Of a stretch of DNA of 64,000 nucleotides, positions 20,481 through 33,854 are shown in pieces. The stretch covers positions 25,037,323 to 25,101,322 of the forward strand of contig NW_024881272.1 in NCBI RefSeq assembly GCF_018691265.1, read 5' to 3'. This stretch comes from Tyto alba. Its lineage: Eukaryota > Chordata > Aves > Strigiformes > Tytonidae. The number at the start of each line of letters is the position of its first letter. Position 1 is the first letter of the stretch. Position numbers and translations under genes: made by a program. The notes beneath the pieces were generated by a model. That model did not search any database. It saw only the letters and a program-made list of their open reading frames with translations, and was not told the origin of the DNA.

Positions 20481-22084
20481 GGTGTTGGTCCCTTAGCTGC
20501 TGTAGGATCTAGTGCTATTCAAGAGCATGCAATAACCAGTCCATGGTTCATACTGAGAATAAGCATGGAAGAATTGTTGAGAGTTGTTGAGAGTGGTTTC
20601 AAGAGTAATTTAGGCAGCGCAAAGAGAATAAAGTGGAATGGGAAGAAAAATAGCAGACACACAAGCGGAAACAATTGTTTTGTACTTAACAAAAAACATG
20701 AAGGAAATCTTTGGCCATGGTGATACAGAAAAAGTTGATGTTATGGCAGTGAGAAGGGAGAATTAATTCTTGAATTTTGAGCACAGCAAAATAAAAAGCA
20801 GGAAAATTTCTGCTCTGATTCAGGTGCAATAAAGAGGGACAAGAAAGAACAGAGTTAGTGAAAAAGGGGCGAAAAGGACTGTCAGAGCTTTACAGAAGAC
20901 CAAATTCTTGTTCTTTCTTTTCAAACAGTAGAACTGACAAATTGAGTTAGCACAAAATACAGATGTGGCAGTTTCATTCTAAAAACAATTCAGTGCTGGT
21001 AGGAATTAGTCCATTGTTAAATATACTGAGAAGCTGGTTGGAAGCAGAGCATGACCTAATGGGTTTAGCATTACTGTTGCAGCTGTGTGAAACCATTCCA
21101 ATAAATAAGCAGCCCAGTGAAGAAAGTGTGCTGGATTTTTAAGATTCTCCTAGTTTTACAGGATGCGCCAAGTCATTGTTTTAACTGTGGGCAGGATCCT
21201 TAAATGCTGTAAAGTGCCTCACTCCATAGAAAGCACTGAGATGATGCTGATTTTCGCAATTTGATAATCTGACCCCCAAAATTAAAACCTTCTCATGACT
21301 TCCCTGGTGATACCACTATGAAACACCATACAGAATGACACAGACCTGTGGACTCCACAGTGATGTCAGAAGGAGTATGGATGTAAAACTGAAAGTCCCT
21401 CTGGGACTGGTGCAGATTTTGGTATTACTGAGACTGTAACAGTGATGCTGGGAAGCAGCATTACTGATGGAAGAAACCTGATTGGGGCCATCCCTGACAC
21501 TTCCATTTGTCAGAGATCATTCTGTTTGGAATCATTCAGTGGGATTAATTGCACCAAAATTATGCTTCAAATTCATATTGTAGGAGACTTTTGTACTGCT
21601 GTTGTTTAAGGTACAAGCCCAGTGCAACAGACTGTGCATACTGTATACTGGCAATATATGGATCCAGGGATTTATCTAGTACATCACAATCCCCTGTTTT
21701 ATAAGAATGATTTTGACATACAACATAAATACATTTTCAGTGGTCAGTAGCCAGGCTCACTGACCTATTTCTGCCTGCAGCATTTCTTCTTTATCTGAGC
21801 AGAGCCAGGCACACAGGAACTCCTGACAGGAGTGCTCTGTGCCTATGCTAAGGAAAGGTTTGGGTTCAAGATTTGGTGCATTACTGGCATGGCCTTCCAG
21901 AGGTCTCTAGTTCCCACTGTTCCACCTTAAGTCAGCAGGAGCTGCCTGTGCCTCTCCTCTTTGAAAGTCAACCCCTAGATGTTACCTTCAGGCTTCTAGC
22001 TGTTCAGTTCAAGTCACGAGATTACACCTGTGCTAACCTGTCTAGGAGCTTTGTGATGCAGATGCAAAAACTTCACAGAAACAT
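20481..22084. other. Intergenic, no gene recognised
   Basis: AT-rich sequence between the LINE fossil and the 3' end of the riboflavin-binding protein gene. Nothing identifiable is seen. Confidence 0.45.
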
Positions 22085-22205
22085 TAATATAACCAGCCAT
22101 TGATTTATTATGTTCTAGGAAGTAAGGGATAAAGCAGGCTGGCGTGATGCCCTGAGCCCAGCCTCCATGACGATTTCTCTTGTCCTGACATACATCCACC
22201 AGCAT
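22085..22205 (-). terminator. RBP: Riboflavin-binding protein 3' UTR and poly(A) signal
   Basis: On the minus strand AATAAA lies at 22104-22109, about 100 nt after the stop codon. This gives a short 3' UTR of roughly 120 nt. Confidence 0.65.
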
Positions 22206-22442
22206 TTATCTTGTCTGTTCCCCTTCCTCTCCCTTTAGTTTCTCAAACTTCAGGAGTTTCCTTTGGCAGGCATGCTCTTCACTGCTGCTGATGCTGGAGC
22301 TTTCCTCTGAGCTTTCTGAGAGGAGATATTTGATTGCCATCATGTCCTTCTTGTTCATTTGCAAGCAGAGGCAGGAGGATTTGCTCACCTTAAATGACTC
22401 TCCCCACATATTCTGGCACATATCAGTCCCATCTGCATACAT
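22206..22442 (-). CDS. RBP: Riboflavin-binding protein coding exon 5 (phosphoserine region, stop)
   Basis: The acceptor is atttgacacacag. The exon encodes MYADGTDMCQNMWGESF through the serine-rich acidic segment and ends GEEGEQTR, then the stop at 22206-22208. The chicken protein ends in two arginines that are trimmed; here the end is TR. Confidence 0.97.
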   Translation of the reverse strand: MYADGTDMCQNMWGESFKVSKSSCLCLQMNKKDMMAIKYLLSESSEESSSISSSEEHACQRKLLKFEKLKGEEGEQTR

Positions 22443-25400
22443 CTGTGTGTCAAATAAGAAATGCATCAATTACATTTAAAAATAATTGAGTTAAAATTGG
22501 CTTGTACCAAACCGATAAACATTTATCACTTTTTAAAAACTGGTACTTGATTATAAAAAAGCAGTCTGCAGTCATTTACTGTCTTGCTGTGTGCCATGCT
22601 TCATCACTTCTGAGATATCTTAAAATGTTATTCAGTCCCACAACTAGCAAAAGAAGTTTGCCTTTTGTGAAAGCAAGTGATTACATGAAGTGCAAAGTGA
22701 TCAGTAGCCAGCCCTTTGCTTCCACCCTGGGGCTGACAGCCCAGCTAGCTTTCTGGGTCTGACAGACCAAAGCTGTGTGTGAGAGGCCGTACAACTTGTG
22801 GCATGTCAGGACACTGGTATGTCTTGGGATCTCAGTAGTGCTGAAAGCACCAGACAGTGCTCTGAATACGAGAATCTTTATATCTGCAGGCTAGAGACAG
22901 CCCAGTGGAGTCACAGCTCCATGGGATCTCATTCTGCTTGCTGCAATGTACATCATGACTGGGCAGGACCTCACAGACAAAAGAGAAGGGAAATAACTTA
23001 GAACTTATTTTCTTCAAGCTTCTGAAGAGCTGTGTCCAGTGGTGCATTTGACTTCCTGGCTCAAGAAACTGTAAACTGCAGTTTCTTGTACTCTTCAAGT
23101 GAATCTGTCTTGTTCTTGGTACTACATCATTTTGTAAGGCCTGTGTCATAGGATCTGCACAACCTCACAACAGAGATACTTCTTGTTTGCCAAGCTCATA
23201 TTGTGACAACCATCTGTCTGCCCAGCTTGAGTTTGCCTAAGGAGTATTAGCTTAGGAGTTATCACGTCCAGCCACAAAGTAGGTGGGATATACACTTTAT
23301 CTTGCCTGCATTTCTCCCATGTGTTTGTGGTTGAAGTTCAATATTTTCTGTTTCTGTAAAGGAAGGTTTAGGTACTCCCAGAAGCAGAACTAAGAATGAA
23401 GTTGGAGGTGAGAGTGATGACAGGAGTAGAAGCCTTGGGAATTAAGGAGTGGCAGAGTTAATGACTGAAACAGTGGGCCAGGCAGCAGGACTGCTGAGCT
23501 CCATTGCTGACTGATTCACCTTGACCATGTCACCAGCATCTCTCTGAAGGAAGCTGTGTTTCATCTGTGATAGTACAAGTAGTCCTTGTGCATGACACCA
23601 ATTCTTTAATCCTACAGTGTTTCTTTTAGTGCTGTAAGTTCTGGATGGTGTGCTCATTTACCATCATCACCAGCTCATATAAAGATCTGACACTGTGAAT
23701 CTTGGAGAAGGTGTCATGTCTTTGTGGTTGGGAGATTTCTGCATGGAAGCTGCTTTGTGTGCAAAAAATGATTACAGATTTAAGCCTGTTAAGTGGAAGT
23801 ATGACTGGGCATCTATAGTCCTGCAGCTTCTTCTGCTCCATCAATTTTCCACAACAAGTTCTTCTTATGAGACATCTCCCCACATGCAAAACTATGTTGA
23901 CCTATACTATGTAGGAAGGCAGATGAGAAGAAATCATAATTATCACATTTGCCTTAGAAATGTATCTTCTGTGAATAATACAGAGTCCATTCTAAATAGC
24001 CACAAAGACTCTGTAGTCTGTAAAACAGCCTTTCAGTTCGCATCATCTCTGGTCTTGGCTTGCTCCACGGATGCTGTAGTTGCTGGAGGAGGAGTATGGA
24101 GGTTGGCCAGCGCACACGGAGCAACGCAGTGTCAGAAAGGGGAATGTTGCTGCATCTAGTTTTCTCCTTGTGTTCTCAGGGCAGGCAGATCTTAGCTGTT
24201 TCTTTCCCACTACTCCTGTGCTTTTAAGCAGCATTAGACATTTTCTTCCAGCTGCTCTACAGTTCCTGGATTCCTACTTGCTTTAACTAATCATTCCAGA
24301 AAGTCTTAAAAGCTGTCATGTGGGTTTTCTTAGGTCTGTGTGCAAGAGACAGGGATACATCATATTCTGGTGTCCCACAGGTTCTGTAACATGTATTCAT
24401 GGTCTTCTACTTTTATTTTGACCTTCCTCCTAACTCTGCTTAAAGATCAGAGCGTAGCCAGAATGTTGCAGCAAACAGTGCACACAACCCATTTACCAAA
24501 CGTGCCTAAAAATACTGTAGAGGATTCTGATTCTTCAGCTTCTTGGAAAATGTTCTAGCCTCTGCATTAACATTGCTTGGGGAGCACTCATCTGGGAGAA
24601 CAATGACAAAACGTGCCTCGTTTTAGCCAGGCTAAAACTGGCTATGATCTGTTGTGCATTCTCAATATTCAGCATTTGTTCCACATTCAGCATTTGTTCC
24701 AAATAGTCCTCACAACCACTTGCATATGTCCAATGTAGGGCTGCTAATGCTCCTCCGCATGAGCTGAGGGCATCAAAAGAAAGTAAGCATCTATCCACAG
24801 TGCTCTGACATTGGAGAACCATTTTTGCTTCTGGGTAACAGTAACTTTCTTTTCGATGAGTTGAGTCCAAACCAAGTGTTAGTATATCATGTAATTTTCA
24901 TATGGGAAATGTGTTTTTTTTTAATTTCTCTGAAGAAACTTAATCTTCATTCTTACCATGCAAGACTATTTTTGGTGAAAAACATGGGCAGTTTAGGGTG
25001 TGGTTCCATTTAGTTTAGGAATAGCAGTGCCTGGCTTCAAGTGATAAGACCTCTGGATTTGCTGTATGTTTTTTCCTGCAGATGGTGTATTTTCTTTAAG
25101 AAATAAGTACAAGAGAATTCAAAGTTAAAAATTCCTGTCTCTGGACCAGGGACAGTTTGAACAGGGACTGAAGATTATTTAAGGAGATTATCATTTAGTT
25201 TTTCACTTCATCTGGAACTACTGATGATTTAGCACATCTGGGAAACTAAGCTGGAAGTTTCTGCAGCCCATTTTTTTGGCCACCTTCCCGAGCCTGCTGA
25301 TTAGTGTCACTTTTGCAAGGCAGACAGCAATCCTGCACTAACTGGACTGTGACTTCCAGTTATATCAGTTGCTGAACTGACTTCTGAAAGTACATGAACT

Positions 25401-28400
25401 TGAATTGAATTCAAAACAATGAATCTGGGGTCTCTGCAAGCCTTACTGTCAGTCCGTAAGCATTACACTTAAATTTCATTGGCTTCTGTAACTTGGACAG
25501 TTTTCATGGACTCAGTGAAATTCAACTGTTAAAAATATTCAAATAAGTGTAGCAGTTTTGAGCTGTATTATATTTCCCTGACGCTAAACTTACTTGAGTC
25601 ACTAGAAAAAAATCCTACCTGACTCATGATAGGTCTGTAGATCAAGTTTCAGACAACCTTGTTCCTATAAGTCTTGTCAGTTCTCATTTTATACACTTCT
25701 GTTCATAAAATTAGTTATCCTAACTATTAAACTTTCTCAGAAAGGTGGGATGACCTCTCACAAAAACTTGTCAGTGTTGCTATTTAACCATCAGAGTGAA
25801 TATAGAACAAAGTTAGCTCTGCCTAGCCATTGGCAGACACAATGGAGAGCACACGTCAGAGATATGATAGGTGTATGGAGAACAAAAAGGAGACAATTAG
25901 AAAAATGTCAGGACCTACGGATATGGAAGGTGGTGAAGGACATAACAAGGTAAAATAGAGAAAAGGACAAAGATTCCTAATAGGCAAGAAAACCTTCAAA
26001 ATTCCTTAGTGATTTCAGAACTTATGTCCCAGTTAAAGAAGGCAGAGGTGTGTAAAGCCTCACATTATGTAAAGAACCTTATAAAATGCATCCCAGTGTC
26101 TCTGTTGTATGATGAAAGTTAATTTATCTTTTACTTTCTAAACCCCACTGTAGTTAAAATATCAGGGCTGCTTGAACTTCCACTTCTGTTTTTACAAGTG
26201 GTATGAATAGTGATTAATTAAATGTATATACACATAGAGTAAGTGATCTACATAAATATAAATGTTTTAAGTTTTATGTAGGTATGGTGTGAAACTGCTG
26301 AACTAAAAGTAATTCACCTGCTGCATTTTACACCCATATATTCAGGAAAAACCCCCCACTCTTAATGCCATTTTTTCTGCTTCAGCTGATTGGGTTTTCT
26401 TACCTCACTGTATGGAATACATTTATTCTTACAGTGGTTTTCTCCACTTTCATCCCATTCCCAGTCGGTCAGCCAGTTATGAACACATGTGGAATCATCT
26501 TTGCAGGCTTCATACCTTCATGGAGATTAGTGTGGAAGATACAGTTATTTCTCTCACTTTTTTTTTCAGTGGACTCAGATTCAACTCAGAAAGTCTACGT
26601 GGGCTACGCTAGTAACGTGGTATGGTTGCACAGTACAGCTTAGCAACAGATCTTCAAGAAATGTACACATTATCTTAGCTTGACATGCACATAAACTCTG
26701 AGCTGGCCAGGAAGACCTAAATCCCAGTGAAAACTAAACAGTTCACCTACCACATTTTATACTCGCAGACATAAGCAAAGGGCTCATGTTTTGAGGAGCT
26801 ACACTCATTCATTCAGTGTTTTCTGTTTAGTTATATTTGCTGATATTACTGAGTGGAGGAAATATGGTGTGGGAGGGAGTTTCATGAATGCTGATGTTCA
26901 GTATTGTGACAGAGCACAGGTACACTAAGAGTGAACTGTCACTTGAGGGAGATGTGGGGAAAGTTGTTCTATATGAATTCATATGGGAAAAGAAGAATGG
27001 TATTTCCTGGGTAGGGGGTTGCTGAGGAATGTGCACTGAAATAAAGAAAATCCGTGAACAGCAAAATCATATAAACTAATAGCCTGTCAGCCTCAAAACA
27101 ACATTTTCGAAGAAGTTAAACTTGAAGTGAAGGAGGAAAGATAAGAGTCTTGTAGGGTATAGGTCTAAAATCTGAAATTTTAATTTATTTTTAACTTTTA
27201 AGTGGTAATGTAAAAAAAGCCTATAAATGGCCTGGAATGAGTACAGTATGCAAGTGGCTGGTCTGTGTGATGACAGGTCTCATGACTTACCATTATCCTA
27301 CATAATTTCCTTCCTTCCACTTCTTTTTATGTTCTACTTGTGGTCTCTTACTTTTCTTAAGGATCACTTTTTGCAAATCAGTTAGCATCTACTTAAATTT
27401 AGTCTTAATGGCTTCAGGCAGGCTATTCACACCAGTAACTGAGAGTGCCAAAACCATGAGGCACAGTTTTCAAAAAGTTAGCATCGTTCAGCATGGTATT
27501 TATAATTGATGCCTTTGGATATATTTTCTGTTTGTTACTTTTAATCTTCAGGGTCATGCTTCCAAAATTATTTCGATATCACAAGGACTGCAGACTTACA
27601 TTTTTAAATTAAATGAGTTTGTCATGTGGTCACAGAACTACAAGAACTAGACAGTGCAGTACATTTGCACATGCAGAAAGATGAGAACATGTGCATCTGC
27701 AGAACCTTCACATAGGTTTTCTGGGCTTTTTGAAGGGAGAAAGAGCAGTAACAGATGGAGGATAACCGGGGCCTGAACTAAACAGGTGTAGGGCAGGAGA
27801 CACATATTCTTAAATGTGTTCTCCCATGAAGCTGCTGTCAGAGGTAGAGGCTCTGCTGGAAACGTAGGCTGCAATTTGATAAATTAATATAATGTGACAT
27901 TAATAGGCAGATTGTACCAGTTTGTGCCATGACTGGATTTGGGACTCAGGACTCTAAGAATAATTGGCTTGTTATTTGTTAGCTGCTGCATGTACCCTGA
28001 CTGAGAAGGACACACCAAGGTAACTCCCCAGTGACAGCTGTTTCTCTAATGCTAAGTCACTTTGCCTGCTTGAAGGCACGCCAGTTAGGAGCATCAGTGC
28101 AAACTTTTTGTCAATCACCATCTGTGAACTTTCCACATACCAGCATCAGATTCAACAATTAGCCCTTGATTCTTCAAGACACATAGGCATGTCCTTTATT
28201 TTATATGTGCACTTGAATTCATTGTTTTCTAATCAAGTTGAAGGTTGATCAATATCCGCTGTGAGCTGCCTGATGCTAGCACTTTCACTTAAAGCAGTTG
28301 TGCCCTTCCCAGAGTCTTCCTTTTTGGTTTCCTTTTTTATTTGGTTAAGTATTTTTCAACCTGATGGGTTTCCAGACCAGGGTTGCTTCAGGGCCTCTCA

Positions 28401-31400
28401 GACAGTGCCACTGGCACATGGGTAGGGACAGGGTAGCGGAAAGAATGAGCAGCCCTTGGGGCTGAGGAGAGGGAGAACTGCTTCTTTTGAAATTAGTGTC
28501 ACCTTCAGGTATACTTTTCAAATTATGAATATGTATTTCAGAGTTTTACTGAACTGGGACATTCATGCTGTGCATCTGTTTTCCTCAGGAATTTGAATTA
28601 AATTCATTTATGAAAGTATTTTTATTCACTATTATCTATTGAATTATCAGATGAAATGTTTCCTAATGATGATTATTGCCTGGAACTGTGGTTTGTTATA
28701 TAAGCAGGTGGCAAGGCATAACTCTATTGTTACAAGTGTTTCTTTATCCCATTGGAAGTAATTATGAAGCTAAGTTTATGAAAAATTGTGACTTATGAAG
28801 TCTGATTTCTGCTGTCCAGAAACCCATAAGTGGTTCCTTCAAACATTAATTAAACTTAAGAGAAATATAAACATAAATACGTAAAAGTTCCTGCCTGAAC
28901 ATACTAGTTCCCTATGCACAGGTGGGATATTTCTGCTTTAAAGCTTTCCCCCCCGCCTCCCCCTATTTTTTATAATTAGCTGTTTCTCTTTTAAAGGGCA
29001 CAGGGCCCTTTCACAGGTGGATCAGAAAATGGCTTGTACATCAGGGTCTTTCAAAAGCAGTAGTTTTAGGACTAGTGGGAGCAAGGCTTCCTAAGATAAT
29101 AGGAAGAAAAGGAAGGCCCCAAGCTAGTCTGATGAATTTCTTTTAAATGAAGTCACTGCTCATTCAGAATCCTCTGCACATTTCTGGCCACAAAGACATA
29201 CAGTATGCAGCAGGCACACTCATGGCATGTAGAGAAAGTAGGTCACATCACTAGCAGTGCTACAGCATGCTAAAGGGACTCCAGTGAATAGAACAGGAAA
29301 AAATATTACTCTAAATGACCAGAAAGAGAGGGAATTCTGTCCCGGCTCTTTTCTAGCCTCAGGCCTTAAGCAGGATGAGGGAATGGGTTTGACATTGGCA
29401 CTAGGCAGGCACACAGGCTGGCCTGCATGGTAATGGGTCATCATTACATTTTTGATTCAGGCCAGGCATCTGTGACGCCAACAGGGGCAACAGATCATTG
29501 TTCAGTATTTGTTTAGAGTAGGGCCTACTCTCTGCCAGGAGTCTCTATACTGGAAAAGGGTCATTTTTCCCCGTGCAGCAGCTCTCAATCACATCCCCAC
29601 TGCCCTCCTACTTTCCAACAACAAATGTTAAAAGTGCTATTTACCTCGGGGTTCTGGCAATACCCAGGGGACACTGAGGATTTTGCTATTTTATATTGAC
29701 CCGCCATATACACTTTGGTATAAATCTCATATATACTAAGGCTGGCTTATACCAGTTCATAGATGTAAACTAAACTTACAGGGTATATTTTCTTTCATCT
29801 TTACACTTTCACTGGATTTAGCAATTTGGTGATAACTTTCTATGCTACTTATTTTGGGATATTTTTTGGTTTAGATATTGGTATTCTGTTGCTTTGCCTG
29901 TTAGATCTATTCTAAAGCTCACTGGCAACTCCAATGCTTTAATATCCAAATGCTTTCAAATTTTGGTAACATTTGGTTCTGAGCTTTGAGATTCTGAGCA
30001 CTGTGGCAAATTCAAGGTCTCAGTCTTTATCTTCAAGGAGGCCAAAAATCTGGATTCAGTTTAGAAGATTACCAAAAATTTAGGAAAGAAGACTACACAT
30101 GACAAATCTGTTCCTGGGACTCGTGGAGTTTCCTAACACAGAAATAAAATTAATCATTAGAGGAAACTCTAGGGAAGTTAAGAAATACATCACCCCTTCT
30201 CACTATCTTCCATTACAAATCCAAGCTATGCTTCTTGTTTCGTTCTCTGGCACAAAGCAATGGAGACATACTGAAAGACATAGCCTGCCAAAATACTGCA
30301 CTGCGTACATGACTTTGCCCTTGGAGAGATGATGAGAGTGAAATGGATCCATGTGTCGATAATATTCAAGTTGCATAACCACTGGGGAAAGCACTATACA
30401 GAGCAGTGCAAGAGAACCTCACCATGCACTGCCATGTGTTCTGTATTTTCTGTGCTTCCAAGAAAAGCTCTTTTATAACGTTTTTAGAAGTATTAAAACA
30501 GTTTTCTGTGATTTTCAGAGCAGCCTAAGGGATTCGGATATTCACAGTTCATTACTTTCAAGCGATCTAGCAGTTATAATCCTACAGTGTGAACACAGCC
30601 TGTGCTGTTTGTCCTATGCTTCACACTAATTTAACCATACAGACAAGTTACTGTAGTTACTAGGCACAATGTTAATATGGTACTGACTGAGATCTATATG
30701 TCACATGATGACATTATTTAAGATCCAACTTCTCAAAACAGGGAGGGAAGGAGAGATTCATGCTGGATATGGACCACTGAAAAAAGCTCAGTACCCCATC
30801 TGGATATAATGCTCCTACCCCAGGACTAATGACAGATGGGTACTGGGTTGTCCCACTACTTGTCTTGCACTCAAAAAAGAATGTGATTCCCTGACGCTAT
30901 ATTCTGGGAAACAAAATTAAATTCTATTTTTCTTGTTCATTGCTATTTATACATTTAGCATTACTTGGCTGCAAGTTTCTCTGAGGTTCAGGCTTTTAAG
31001 AAGTGATTTTAGAGAGCGGGATGATAGAAGGGAAGAGAAGAGGCCAAGGGTGAAAAATTAAGGAATTAAGTGAATTTTTTATATGAATGAATTGAAAACA
31101 TAGAGGAAGTGGCTGCTTTCATGATTTCATAGTGCGTTTATACATATAAAAGAAATGTATCGTGTCATGATCAAATATTTAGCTTCAAAATGCTAACTGC
31201 AGAAATGCTAACTCACAGGCACGGACTTTTCAGAAGGTGGGCAGGCCCTCATTGCTGTTAGTGCCTGTTGGCGTGGTGAGAGTTCCTCTGTCACGCCAGG
31301 CAGTTCTGATGCCACTGCACTGCATCCTCATGGAGAGCAGAGCAGTGCTGTCCCTCAGTCACTAAACTCTGACAGATGTTAGTGACTACATCCTGCATTC

Positions 31401-33854
31401 AGCCTGTATCATTATTATTTTGGGGGCAGTAGCCTAGCAGAGGAAAAACAAGAAATGAAGAGGAAGAACAAGAGAAAAGGCATAAAGGTGGTACAACACC
31501 ATCGAACCTTAGTGCCATGTGATTGGGAGATCTGTGTTTCATCCACCCATGCTGCTTGACACCTGAGTGACATAGGCATATTAAAGCTAAATAAAAATAG
31601 TGCGATAAAAAGGTAAACCTACCAGTCATCACAAAAGCTTTGACACAGTGGAACAGACTGAATAGCAGCAGTGTAGTTGGGATGGATCCAGCGAGCAGCA
31701 TGTGGAGAACACCGGTAAAAGCACTCAATTTTCTTTGTGAAATCTTCACAGCTGTGGTGGGTGAGAAAAACCACAAATAATCCTGTTTCTTAGCATCAAG
31801 GCTATAGCCTCAGTTTTCTAGGCCTGCTTTGATGTGGATGCAATACTACAGATTTGGAGAAAAACACAGAAAAGCATCCTTTCATTCTGTTAGTGTCTAG
31901 GTTCCAAACTCATCCAGTTGGCATTGTGTACAGACTCTGACTGTGCAGTTACCATAGCCAGCTAAAGAGTGCACAAATGTTTCCATGCATATTTCAGCCC
32001 TATTTGTGTAAGCTTTCTGTAAACTTTTGAGGCCTTGAGTTTTCCTGGCAAGAATGATTCCAGGCAATAATAAAATATAGTTTAAAACTATAGTACAAAA
32101 CTTTTTCTATGCTGTAGCCTCATGGTTTCACTAGTCTTTATATTTTCCCACAACCCAGCTGAAGTTACTTAAAAATCCATACTGTTCCTGCTCTTCTGGG
32201 ACTGGCGGCAATAGCTGTTACTTTTGCACATCTGTTTTTGCTTAATTGTTTTGTACTTTCATTCTTTTATTTCTATAACTTGCCATGTTTCACAGCTCTA
32301 ACATCTAATGGGGTACTAAAAAATCTTAATTTTGAAGACAGTCTTCATGGTTACAAAACCCAGAGGACTGTAAGAATTTATATTCTAAATATTCATAAGT
32401 TTCATTTCTGGACTCTGCATTTTGTTTGTGAGATTTAATAATCAATTTGATCTGCTTTATAAACAAAGGATGAAGCCTGGCATGTATTGACTAGGGGTCA
32501 CACTCACTGGTATGTGATGGTTGCTTTGGAGAGCTACAGAGATACAGTGTAGTTGTTACCTGCTGGGTTTATGACTGCTTTGCATTGCTAGATCTGGTTC
32601 TACATTGAACTCAAACTTGAAAAAACATAATCCTTTCTTGATAAAATGGCATAAATCCTTCTGCACAATAGTATATACTTAGGGATTCACGGACTTTTGT
32701 GGGAAGAGAAGAAGAAGAGTCAGACGTGGGTCAGGTATAAAGAAAAGATGATGGGAACTAGGCTGGGTGGCATAATCTCCAGGGCAACCTAGGGACTGTC
32801 CAGCAGCAGCTCCAGGGGGAGTTACCATGAGCTGTGTGGCTCCTACAGCACAGCCCTATTGAACCGGGACACAAACAACATCAAAGCTGACTTACGATTT
32901 ACTGAGCTGCCCACATCTGTTCCAGTAGCTGTTGTTTACTTTAATTACTGGAGAATGAGCCAATTGCTCTGTGAAGTCTACATAGCAACAGGAAGCTGTT
33001 AGGAATAAAACAGAGATCTTGCAATAAAGGTTTTCTTTAAAACTGTATTTGGAAGACTCAAAATGTAAGATAAATCTGCTTTCATCCATATTATGATAAA
33101 GTCTCTTTGTACTAGCTAGAAGATGTACTCAGGCTCTAACATTTTTGGTTTTGGAAGTAGCAGTGTAAATGCTAAGTGAGGTGGACTGGCATCAACAGTG
33201 CTTTGTCAAGGTGTGCCCAGAGAGCCCCAAGAATTTTACTAGTGTTCTGCCAGATGTTATATTCTGAGGGATACTAACTTGAAAGCTACCAAACATAAAA
33301 AGAGAGTTGAAGAAATGTAATAAATACTATACTTTGCTCACTATAGAATTTTGATTTCAAACTTTCCCATTTGGTGTCTGCTACAATTAATGAATTTTTA
33401 TACTTAAACACGATAAACCAAATTCACCTTTGCTGTAAACTTTTTTAAGCAGATGGAGCTACAAGAAAAGTAACTGCATCAGAATTTTTAAAAGAGTATA
33501 TATTAAGTCAATGAGAGTTTTGCAGTTGACTTTGTTAAGAACCAGACTCTTACTCTTGTTTTGCATGCAGCAAAATGCCAATGAAGGAAGCTTTTCAAAT
33601 GCAGTGTGTACTGCATCTTACATATTTTTTAGAAATGAAGGGAACTGCCAAAACAATTAGTGTGTACAAAGCTGTACTTCTAGATTATATTTGGCAGAAA
33701 TTAAACCACTCTTACATTTAGTGTACAGAGTGCATTCATGCATATTTGGCTCAGGACTTGGCTTCAGCTTGTGGGTGTCCCCTTCCAGACATCCATATTG
33801 TTGACAGGTAGATGATGTTATGACAGCAAAGAGGGTGACGGCAAACGTCAGCAT
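22206..33854 (-). CDS. RBP: Riboflavin-binding protein (egg-white/yolk vitamin B2 carrier), complete
   Basis: Five coding exons, in transcript order 33716-33854, 32896-32995, 31623-31751, 26404-26515 and 22206-22442, total 717 nt: 238 aa plus stop, the same precursor length as the chicken protein. Residues 1-17 form a signal peptide, and the mature protein starts QQYGCLEGD. The body is a folate-receptor-like domain with all 18 cysteines (nine disulfides in chicken) and Trp at mature positions 54, 84, 106, 120, 124 and 156. Near the C-terminus is the acidic, serine-rich segment SESSEESSSISSSEEH, phosphorylated in chicken and needed for uptake into the oocyte. The protein binds riboflavin and is made in liver and oviduct for deposition in the egg. 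Compared with the chicken protein from memory, both known N-glycosylation sites (Asn36, Asn147) are Asp here, while new sequons appear at mature 50 (NNS) and 88 (NYT). There is an extra Trp at 126. No stop or frameshift is seen. The symbol follows older avian usage and is ambiguous. Confidence 0.97.
22443..26403 (-). other. RBP: Riboflavin-binding protein intron 4-5
   Basis: A 3961-bp intron. The only structure I see is a perfect 17-bp repeat in tandem (24667-24683 and 24685-24701). No nested gene is recognised. Confidence 0.8.
24667..24701. repeat. Two-copy tandem repeat, period 18
   Basis: ATTCAGCATTTGTTCCA occurs twice, separated by one C. This is a recent small duplication. Confidence 0.85.
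26404..26515 (-). CDS. RBP: Riboflavin-binding protein coding exon 4
   Basis: The acceptor is ctccatgaag and the donor AGT GAG|GTAAGA, phase 0. It encodes YEACKDDSTCVHNWLTDW then EWDESGENHCKNKCIPYSE, 37 codons plus the last base of Trp106. A plus-strand ORF covers this exon but is only its antisense shadow. Confidence 0.96.
26516..31622 (-). other. RBP: Riboflavin-binding protein intron 3-4
   Basis: The longest intron of the gene, 5107 bp, AT-rich. Short ORFs are present but none is recognisable. Confidence 0.8.
31623..31751 (-). CDS. RBP: Riboflavin-binding protein coding exon 3
   Basis: The exon is not part of a long ORF and was found by reading the minus strand. The acceptor is cccaccacag and the donor GAC TG|GTAGGT. 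It encodes CEDFTKKIECFYRCSP, then ARWIHPNYTAAIQSV, then CQSFCDD. The NYT sequon is new relative to chicken. Confidence 0.96.
32896..32995 (-). CDS. RBP: Riboflavin-binding protein coding exon 2 (100 bp)
   Basis: The acceptor is tattcctaacag and the donor AAA TC|GTAAGT. The exon is exactly 100 bp, so skipping it shifts the frame. It encodes SCCYVDFTEQLAHSP through RCGQLSK. As remembered, the chicken riboflavinuria (rd) mutation is a 5' splice-site change that removes a 100-nt exon from this mRNA, and this exon is the likely counterpart. Confidence 0.96.

Noticed and set aside
26365..26643. Plus-strand ORF of 92 codons
   Set aside because: Antisense of riboflavin-binding protein exon 4, which has correct splice sites and a clear match on the minus strand.
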